Assembly (NCBI GenBank): GCA_937926445.1
Contig: CALBAK010000050.1
Coordinates: forward strand, 1 to 42,950
Origin: an uncultured Alphaproteobacteria bacterium
Lineage (GTDB): Bacteria; Pseudomonadota; Alphaproteobacteria; Geminicoccales; Geminicoccaceae
DNA: 42,950 nucleotides
Direction of reading: 5' to 3'
A program made the position numbers and the translations under genes. The notes beneath the pieces were generated by a model. It ran no database searches. It saw nothing but the letters and a program-made list of their open reading frames with translations, and was not told the DNA's origin. Positions 36,213-42,950 of the stretch are shown in pieces; within the stretch, counting starts at the first letter, position 1; each line of letters starts with the position of its first letter.

Positions 36213-37319
36213 CGTTCTCGAGCGGCTGCTCGGGCAGGCCGCGCACGCCGAAGCGGGTGAAGGCCTCGCGCGTCGGAACGAAGGGTTCGCCTTCGACGAA
36301 GGTCCTGCCGTCGGCGAGCGGGCGCTGGCCGAGCAGGCACTCGACGAGCTCCTTCTGGCCGTTCCCGGACACACCGGCCACGCCCGCGATCTCGCCCGCA
36401 TGGACCTTCAGGCTCACACTGTCGAGCGCCAGGGCACCGGGATCGCCTTCGGCCACGAGTCCGGCTAGCTCGAGCGCGACCGCTCCGGGCGTCCGCTCTT
36501 TCTTCGCGGGCGTGTGGCGGCGCGATGGTGGAGGAGCGCGTTCGCCGATCATCATGGTCGCCATGGCGTCGGTCGAGAGCAGCCTACGACCCCACCGCCC
36601 ACCCGCCGGCCGCGGCGCAAAATCGTGACCTCGTCGCCGAAGCTCTCGACCTCGGGGAACTTCTGGGTGATGAGGAGCACGCTCACGGCACCGTCGCGGG
36701 CCATGCGGCGAACGAAGCTCAGGCCCTCGAGCGCCTCGTCGGGGGTCAAGACCGAGGTCGGCTCGTCGAAGGATCATGAAACGCTGGTCGATGTAGAGGA
36801 GCTTCAGAAGCTCGAGCTTCTGTTTCTCGCCGGCGGCGAGCTCGCCCGCCCGACGGTCGAGCGGTACCCGAAAAGGCATACGGGCGAGAAAGGTCTCGAG
36901 CCGTTCGCGCTCGCGCCGCCAGTCGATCACGAGCGGGGTGTCGGCGCGTGCGATCACGAGGCTCTCGGCGCCGGTGAGCGACGGCACGAGGGTGAAGTGC
37001 TGATAGACCATGCCGATGCCGAGGGCCCGGCCGTCGCGCGGGGAGGCGATCGAGACTTCGCGGTCGTCGAAAACACCGAGCCCTCGTCGGCCCGATAAAA
37101 GCCCAAGATGCATTTGACGAGCGTGGATTTGCCCGCACCGTTCTCGCCCAGGAGCGCGTGCACGGTGCCGAGTCGAACCAGCAGATCGACCTTCTCGAGG
37201 GCCTGGAGCGCGCCGAAGCGCTTGCTCATGGCCACGACGTCGAGACGCGGTGCGCGGCCGGCCGAGATCGCCGTCGGCTCGTACGGGCGCGCGGCGAGCG
37301 CGGCCGTAGCGGCGCTCAT
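36207..37319 (-). pseudogene. BMP-type ABC importer ATPase, multiply frameshifted and 3'-truncated
   Basis: A double-domain ATPase of the simple-sugar/nucleoside type. ATG 37319 overlaps the preceding stop (ATGA). Walker A 1 is [10 protein letters not shown]. Breaks occur near 37068–37075 (frame change between DEGSVF and DDREVSIAS), at about 36769 (one extra base inside MILDEPTSVLTPDEA) and near 36575–36595. The second domain is present only to GVSGNGQKELVECLLG and GLPEQPLENAAV; about 170 residues that should follow are missing at the junction. Confidence 0.85.
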
Positions 37320-38035
37320 CGCCCGCGGAGGGCAGCCAGGAGATCGTCGCTCCTGGCGACCGTGCCGAACACCCCGCCCTGCATCTTGATCATGTCGATC
37401 GCCGCATCGTGGTTGGAGCGCTTGGTCGCCCCGCAGCAATCCTCGAGCAGGAGGCATTCGAAGCCGCGATCGTTGGCCTCGGGCATGGTCGTGTGCACGC
37501 ACACGTCGGTCGCGATGCCGGTGAGCACGAGGTTCCGGATATCGCGGGTGCGCAAGACGAGCTCGAGATCGGTGGTGAAGAAGCTGCCCTTGCCGGGCTT
37601 GTCGACGACGATTTCGCCCGGCAGCGGCGGGAGCTCGGGGACGATCTCCCAGCCGGGTTCACCGCGCACCGGGATCCGGCCGCAGGGGCCGGGTTCGCCG
37701 ATCCCGGCACCGATCCGCTGCGAGCGCCAGCGCTTGTTGGCGGGCAGGTCCGAGAGGTCGAGGCAGTGGCCCTCGCGGGTGTGGACGGTGGTGAAGCCGT
37801 GCGCCCGCATGGCAGCGAGGACGCGGGAGATCGGCTCGATCGGCGCTCGGGTGAGCGCGAGGTCGCAGCCCATCACGTCGACATAGCGGTCCTTGCCGCA
37901 GAAATCGGTCTGCATGTCGATGACGAGCAGGGCGGTGTCGGCCGGGCCGAACGGACCGTCGAACGGCCAGGGATAGGGATCGGCCGCGACTTGCGGGAAG
38001 CCGCAGGCGGTGGGCGCGGAGGGCACGGCGCTCAC
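37316..38035 (-). CDS. Isochorismatase-like cysteine hydrolase (biuret hydrolase-like)
   Basis: A 239-residue hydrolase. The catalytic Asp40 is in [12 protein letters not shown], a Lys (146 or 149) in DKPGKGSFF, and the nucleophile Cys179 in [11 protein letters not shown]. Blocks such as [17 protein letters not shown] and [15 protein letters not shown] are those of the subgroup containing biuret amidohydrolase and ureidoacrylate-type enzymes, so an amide or ureide substrate is likely. The gene is intact, unlike most neighbours. GTG 38035 overlaps the formamidase stop and its own stop overlaps the ATPase ATG. Confidence 0.88.
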   Translation of the reverse strand: MSAVPSAPTACGFPQVAADPYPWPFDGPFGPADTALLVIDMQTDFCGKDRYVDVMGCDLALTRAPIEPISRVLAAMRAHGFTTVHTREGHCLDLSDLPANKRWRSQRIGAGIGEPGPCGRIPVRGEPGWEIVPELPPLPGEIVVDKPGKGSFFTTDLELVLRTRDIRNLVLTGIATDVCVHTTMPEANDRGFECLLLEDCCGATKRSNHDAAIDMIKMQGGVFGTVARSDDLLAALRGR

Positions 38036-39045
38036 TCCGCGGCCTTCAAGCTCTGGCCGTAGCGGCGGGTCGGTGGCGGGAAGCCGAAGGCGCGGCCGTT
38101 TTCGTGGACGACCGCATCCTCCCAGGGCAGCCGCCAGCGGCCCGCCACGAGATCGTGCATGTAGGTGTAGGGGCAGTCGGTGGCACCGCCTGCGACCGCC
38201 ACATAGCCGCGATGGCCCAACTGGTAGATGTTGTTCTCGACCGCCCAATGGATGCGCGCCTCGCGGACCAGATCCGGGCGGACCTCGGCGGTGACGATCT
38301 CGTCCGGGCGACCGGTCGTACCGTGGGCCAAGATCGTGCCGTCGAAGTTCACGATCATGGCTTCGCCCATGGAATCGAAGGTGCCGTCGCTTCAGCACAT
38401 GCAGACGTCGGCGGTGACCATGAGGTTGCAGAAGGCGTTGGCCTGATTGGTGAAACGCCAGGCCTCACGGATCGGGGCGGTATATCCGGCGGTGCGCAGC
38501 ATGATCTCGGCCCCCTTGTAAGCGCATCAGCGCGCCATCTCGGGGAACATGCCGTCGTGGCAGATGACGAGCGCGAGCTCGGCACATTTGGGACCGTCGA
38601 TCACCGGGATGCCGAGATCGCCCGGCTCCCGGGGCTCGACCGGGACCCGGGGGTGGAGCTTGCGGCAATGGAGCCGAAGCTCGCCTCGATCGTCGATCAC
38701 GATGCCGCTGTTCCACGGATCGCCCATGGGGTCGAGCTCCATGAGCGAGAAGCAGCCCCAGATCCGGTGCTCGGCGCAGGCGGCGCGAAAAGCCTGCGTC
38801 TACGGCCCGTCGAGCCGGCACATGATCGCCGGATCGGTACTCGTCGACAGGCCGTGGAGCGCATATTCGGGGAAGACGACGAGATCCATCGTCGGCATCG
38901 AACGCCGTGCCTTGCCGACCATGGCGACGATCTCGGCCGTCTGCCGGGCGAGATCGTCCTTGGTCTCGACCACCGGCAATTGCAGCTGGACGAGGTCGAT
39001 CACGAGCCCGTTCGGCGTTTCGTCGAGATCACCCGGACCGGTCAT
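38032..39045 (-). pseudogene. Formamidase (AmiF/AmiE-type nitrilase family) with three in-frame stops
   Basis: The whole 337-codon frame matches formamidase/aliphatic amidase from LVIDLVQLQLPVVETKDDLARQ to [13 protein letters not shown], with no frameshift. The triad residues are visible: Glu in VFPEYAL, Lys in CRKLHP and Cys in VICHDGMFPEM. It is interrupted by TAG at 38802–38800 (family Glu), TGA at 38529–38527 (Glu in MARECAYKG) and TGA at 38394–38392 (Gly in CMCGSDG). The product would hydrolyse formamide or short amides to acid and ammonia. It precedes the biuret-hydrolase-like gene. Confidence 0.88.
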
Positions 39046-39067
39046 CGAGGCTCTCCCGAGGCTCCGT

Positions 39068-39988
39068 TCAGCGTACGAGTGCGAGCTCACCCGGCGCGTC
39101 GATACGCGCCCGCCCGCTCCGTGCCGATGCGATCATGACGAGGAGGGTCAACACATAGGGTGCGGCGTTGAAGAAACAGTAGCCCTGGCCGATCCCGATC
39201 GACTGGAGTGCGGGGCCGATCGCGCCCGCGGCACCGAAGAGGAGCGCCGCCCACGGGCGGCGGATCGGATGCCAGCGGGCGAAGATCACGAGGGCCACGG
39301 CCATCAGGCCCTGGCCCGAGGAAAGGCCCTCGTTCCAGCTGCCTGGATAGTAGAGCGAGAGGAAGGCGCCCCCGACCCCGGCCATCGCCCCGCCGACCGC
39401 GGTGGCGAGCACGCGGACCGCGGTCACCGGGATGCCGAGGGCGCGCGCCGGAGCCGTGCTTTCGCCGGTGATCGGCAGGACGAGCCCGGGCCGAGTCCGG
39501 CCGAGCGCCCAAAACAAGAAGAAGGCGAGCAGGACACCCAACAGGAAGAGCGGGTCGACCTCGAGGGCGCGGGCCAGTCGCGGATCCTCGATCCAGCCGC
39601 CGCGCGGAATCGACGGCAGGCGTTCGGCCGTGGGCTGGATGAAGGGCTTGCCGAAAAAGAAGGCGGGGCCGGTGCCGAGCATCGTCAAGGCGATGCCGAT
39701 CGCGATGTCGTTGATCCGCGGCAGGCTGCAAAAGAGCCCGTGGGCGAGGCCCAAGGCCAGGCCGCAGCCGGCCACGGCTGCCATCCCGAGCCAGGGCGAG
39801 CCGGTGTGGAAGGAGACGGCGTAGGCACCCATGGCACCCAACACGAGGATCCCTTCGAGCCCGAGATTGATGCGGCCGCCCTTCTCGGTGAGCATTTCCC
39901 CGAGTGCTACGAACAGGAACGGCGTGGAGACGCGGATGGCGCCGCCCAGCATCGTACCCGGGACGATCGCGAGCTCGCTCTCGCTCAT
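39068..39988 (-). CDS. BMP-type ABC importer permease 2
   Basis: A 306-residue inner-membrane permease of the simple-sugar/nucleoside (BPD_transp_2) family. GEMLTEKGGRINLGLEGILVLGAMGAY is the family signature, followed by PRINDIAIGIALTMLGTGPAFFFGKPF and repeated hydrophobic helices. The gene is uninterrupted. The ATG overlaps the stop of permease 1 (ATGA). In this importer family two different permeases pair with one double-domain ATPase and a BMP-type receptor. Confidence 0.92.
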   Translation of the reverse strand: MSESELAIVPGTMLGGAIRVSTPFLFVALGEMLTEKGGRINLGLEGILVLGAMGAYAVSFHTGSPWLGMAAVAGCGLALGLAHGLFCSLPRINDIAIGIALTMLGTGPAFFFGKPFIQPTAERLPSIPRGGWIEDPRLARALEVDPLFLLGVLLAFFLFWALGRTRPGLVLPITGESTAPARALGIPVTAVRVLATAVGGAMAGVGGAFLSLYYPGSWNEGLSSGQGLMAVALVIFARWHPIRRPWAALLFGAAGAIGPALQSIGIGQGYCFFNAAPYVLTLLVMIASARSGRARIDAPGELALVR

Positions 39989-41116
39989 CGCCCGCTCCCG
40001 TCGCTCGCTCCCGGACCGCCGAGGCCAGGCCGAGGCAAGCGGACGCGCAGCGTCTCGGCCGCCAACAGCATAAAGAAGACGAGGCCCTGCAGCACCAGCA
40101 TGGTCGCATCCGGCAAGCCCATGCGACGCTGCACGAGCCCACCCGCCGCCGCGAGCCCGCCGAAGAGGATCGCCACGGGCGGGATCGCGAGCGGATGGTG
40201 GCGGGCCAAGAAGGAAACGAGGATCGCGGTGGAGCCGTAGCCGGCGGCGAGCGAGGCGTTCGCCTGGCCGTGGATCGCCGCGACCTCGAAGAAAGCGGCG
40301 AGACCGGCCCTCGCCCCGCCGAGGCCGGTGGCCAAGAGCACGAGCCGACCCACGGGGTGCCGCTGGGCGAGGGCCGCGCGAGCGTTACCGCCCACGACCG
40401 CGAGCGCGAAGCCTGTCGTGGTCCGGGTCGCGAAGATCCAGACGGCGAGGCAGGCGAGGAGCCCACCGCGAGACCCCAATGGACCTCGGTGCCGGGGATC
40501 GCCCCGATCATGGTCTCGCGGCCGATCGGGAGCGTGGGGGGCTTGTTCGCCGAGGCCGGATCGCGCAGCTGACCCTCGACGAAGAAGTTCATGGTCGCGA
40601 TCGCGATGTAGCTGAGCAGGAGCGTGGCGATCGTCTCGTTGACTCCGCGTGTCTGGCGCAGCCAGCCGGCGAAACCGATCCGGGCGGCCCCGGTCGCGGT
40701 CGCCGCGATCGCCGTGAGGAGCAAGAGGAGGCGGCCGGCAATAGTCCCAACAGCGGGATCGCGATCGCGGCCGCGGAAAAACCACCGAGCACGAGCGCAC
40801 CCTCGCCGCCGATCACGAAGAGGCCCGCGCGGGCCGGGAGCGCCGCGCACAGCGCCGCGAGGATCAGAGGTGCGGCACGCTGCAACGTGTTCTGCCAGTA
40901 GAAGAAGCTCGCGAAAGCGCCGCGCCAGACGAGCTCGAAGAACTGGCCCGGCGAGCGACCGAGGGTCAGAAGCAAGAGCGCGAATAGCCCGGCCGCGAAC
41001 GCGAGCGCGGCGGTCGGCACCAAGACGATCTCGAGAGCGTGCACGAGCCGTGCGGAGCTGGCGGCGTGCGCCTCGGCCGCGAGCGCAGCCCCAGGCAGGG
41101 CATCGGCCCGGATCAT
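39985..41116 (-). pseudogene. BMP-type ABC importer permease 1, two frameshifts
   Basis: Three frames together give one permease. They are MIRADALPG ... RAAPLILAALCAALPARAGLFVIGGEGALVLGG; then GRLLLLLTAIAATATGA ... NETIATLLLSYIAIATMNFFVEGQLRDP; then LLACLAVWIFATRTTTGFALAVVGGN to the stop at 39985. One-base losses lie near 40741–40752 and 40456–40465. The normal partner, permease 2, is intact. Confidence 0.85.
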
Positions 41117-41135
41117 CGCCACGCGCGGCCGACGC

Positions 41136-42164
41136 TCAGGTGATCGAGCCGACCACACCCTCTAGGAGGAAGTCGATCTGGTCGATCTTGGGGTCGTAGT
41201 TGTCCCAAGAGCCTTCGACCACGAGGCGGCCGCCATTGTCGCGCAACGGCCCGACATAGATCGGCTTTTTCGCGCGAGGCTCGGCGATCGTCGCTGGCGA
41301 GGCGGCGATCGCCTCGGGGGTTGCGCCGGCACCGAAGGGCGTGTTGCGCACCGCATCGTTGTCGTAGCCGCCCACCACGACGTTCGTTAACGGCTCGCCC
41401 TTGGCCAGGAGCGCGGCGTAGCGCGCGTAGATCGTCTCCCGCTTGTACTCCGCGCCGGTGACGAAACCTTTGGGGGCGAGGGGGGCCTGGGAGGCGTTGT
41501 GGCCGCAGGTCTTCACGCCGCGCTTCTCGGCCGTCTCGATCACGACCTTGGGACCGTCGACGTGGCAGGTGACGACGTCGCAGCCGGCGTCGATCAGCGC
41601 ATTGGTGGCCTCGGCCTCGCGCACCGGCAACGACCAGTCGCCGGTGAAGATGACCTGGACGGTGGCGTCGGGTCGGGTCTTGCGGGCACCCAGGAGGACG
41701 GAGTTGATGTTGGAGAGCACCATCGGGATCGGCTTGGCGGCAACGAAGCCGATCTTGCCGGTCTTGGTGACCGCGCCGGCGGCGACGCCGTTCACGTGAC
41801 GCGCCTGGTCGAGGTAACAGAAATAACAGCCGGCGTTCGGTGGGTCGGCCGCCTCGTCCCAGAGGTTGGCGGCATGGCGAAACTGCCCCTTCGGGTATTT
41901 GCGCGCCAGATCGAGCACGAAGGGCTTGTAGTAGCAGAAGCTCGTAGCCAGGATGATGTCGGCGCCGTCGAGGGCGCTCATCGATTCCATCGACTTGGCG
42001 CAGGCGACGGTCTCGGGGACGTTCTCTTCCTCGACGACCTTGACGCCGGGGGTCTGCTCGAGCAACGCGATTGAGACAGCGTGCGCCCTATTCCAACCGA
42101 AATCGTCCTTGGGACCGACATAGACCACGCCGACCACGACCTCCTCGGCCCGGGCGGGGCGGGC
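41136..42164 (-). pseudogene. BMP-family ABC binding protein, mature part without signal peptide
   Basis: About 340 residues of a BMP/PnrA-like receptor: VVVGVVYVGPKDDFGWNRAHA at the start, then LDGADIILATSFCYYKPFVLD, KTGKIGFVAAKPIPMVLSNIN and the C-terminal PIYVGPLRDNGG. The frame is uninterrupted to TGA at 41136. It lacks a start codon with a signal peptide; codons ahead of PARAEEVVVG belong to the 3' end of the 2OG oxygenase in another frame. GTG 42137 could start a cytosolic fragment. The missing signal peptide is at 36132 on the other strand. Confidence 0.87.
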
Positions 42165-42168
42165 GATC
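42150..42168. other. Right junction of an inferred inversion
   Basis: The end of the 2OG oxygenase match (PSCTGPDRPPR) meets the start of the binding-protein match (PARAEEVVVG). Neither gene is complete at this point, and both are on the − strand in different frames. Confidence 0.6.
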
Positions 42169-42950
42169 GGGGCCGGTGCAGCTCGGCAGACAGGCCACCA
42201 CGGCCTCGGGATTCGGGCCGAGGAAAAAGGCGATCGAACAACGTTCGCGATCGCTCGGGCTCGTCACCCGGTGCGGGGTCGAGCGGTGGACGCCGTTGGT
42301 CCAACGCTCGAGGCAATCGCCGATGTTGCAGACGAAGGCACCCGGGACGAACGAGGCGGCGATCCAACGGCCGTCGCGACGCCGAACCTCAAGGCCGCCG
42401 AGCTCGTCGATGGCGAGCATCGTGAGGTTGCCGTGATCGGAGTGGGTACCGGCCCCCGGGCTCTCGCGCGCGTCCGGATCGGCGCGCGGATAGTGGAGGA
42501 GCCGGAGTGTCGCCATCGGCCGGTCGAGCACGGGCTCGAAGAAGGTCGACGGCAGGCCGAGATCGAGGACGATCGCCCGGTGGCGCCGGCGACCGAGCGC
42601 CCAAGAAGCATCGAACCAGGCGAGCAGGGTTTCCCGGAAGCCCGGCAGATCGACCCACTGGTTGAGACCGCGAAAGGGCACGCCGGCCGCGAGCTCGGGG
42701 TCGTCCGGGACGAGCTCGAGGCCGATGTTCAAGGCTTCCTTGCGATCACCGCCGCGCTTCGGGTCGAGGGCTTCGACGGCGAGGCCGACATAGCCCCGAT
42801 CGTGCGGCGAGCGGACGATGCTCACCCGCTCCTTGGCGGCGGGCGGGAGCGCGAAGAAAGGTACGGGCGACAGCGAACACGCGCTCGCGGTCGGCCTCCT
42901 CGATGCCGTGGCCGACCAGGTAGAAGAAGCCGACCTCGCGACAGGCGGCA
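42159..42950 (-). pseudogene. 2-oxoglutarate/Fe(II) oxygenase (isopenicillin N synthase-like), partial and damaged
   Basis: The gene enters from the right edge with CREVGFFYLVGHGI, changes frame at about 42855–42862 (one extra base before FFALPPAAKERV) and continues VSIVRSPHDRGYVGL to PNPEAVVACLPSCTGPDRPPR. Iron ligands are His and Asp in GTHSDHGNLTML and the distal His in STPHRVTSP, with Arg binding 2-oxoglutarate. The last 20 or so residues expected after PPR are missing because the sequence passes into the binding-protein gene. The substrate is unknown. Confidence 0.82.

Noticed and set aside
38392-38529. TGA codons next to Cys in formamidase as selenocysteine or recoded stops
   Set aside because: Family residues there are Glu and Gly, a TAG is present too, no SECIS-like hairpin was recognised, and TGA is the normal stop in many intact neighbours such as radA, purF and most phn genes.

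Overview
The window is about 43 kb of high-GC DNA (roughly 70 % by eye) from what looks like an alphaproteobacterium. The reasons are the radA–cvpA–purF–SDR and yfgM–bamB–der gene orders, heavy use of NTGA stop/start overlaps, and an alphaproteobacterial style of phn operon. The genus cannot be fixed from sequence alone. Genes are densely packed, no gap between genes exceeds about 280 bases, and I see no rRNA, tRNA, CRISPR array, integrase or IS element.

Layout. 1–1720: a broken M81/MlrC-type metallopeptidase and an Asp/Glu racemase-family gene with an in-frame stop. 1759–13788: intact core genes, namely a PcaF-type thiolase, radA, cvpA, purF, an SDR, a DsrE/SaoD-like protein, der, bamB-like, yfgM-like, thpR, an FmdB zinc ribbon, a MOSC protein and a GST. 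13819–14300: a frameshifted RidA-family gene. 14297–20711: an intact exported propeller-like protein, an MFS transporter, an unusual SHMT paralogue, and an ACR3–OsmC–CDF metal/metalloid unit. 20758–25691: a five-gene polyamine-type ABC importer plus hydantoin racemase operon, each gene carrying one frame-disrupting lesion. 25966–36059: a class II aldolase and a complete, intact C-P lyase operon phnFDCEGHIJKLM behind a perfect palindrome. 36132–42950: a BMP-type ABC importer locus with formamidase, a biuret-hydrolase-like enzyme and a 2OG-Fe(II) oxygenase, heavily damaged and rearranged.

The most striking result is structural. A signal peptide directly downstream of phnM (36132–36206, + strand) has no body. 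The mature part of a BMP-type binding protein at 42158–41136 (− strand) has no signal peptide. Joined, the two give a complete precursor with an ARA cleavage site, so the roughly 6-kb block between them appears inverted. The inversion (or assembly flip) also coincides with loss of the 3' ends of the ABC ATPase and the 2OG oxygenase.

The second result is that about twenty lesions (frameshifts, two exact short tandem duplications, four in-frame stops, truncations) all fall in genes for import and hydrolysis of nitrogen compounds and in a few relatives. About thirty other genes, including eleven phn genes, show none. This favours pathway-specific decay over uniform sequencing error, although poor assembly of those segments is not excluded. 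The phn genes should together import phosphonates (PhnCDE), couple them to ribose triphosphate (PhnGHI with PhnL), trim to ribosyl phosphonate (PhnM) and break the C-P bond (PhnJ with PhnK), under control of PhnF. phnN and phnP are not in the window.
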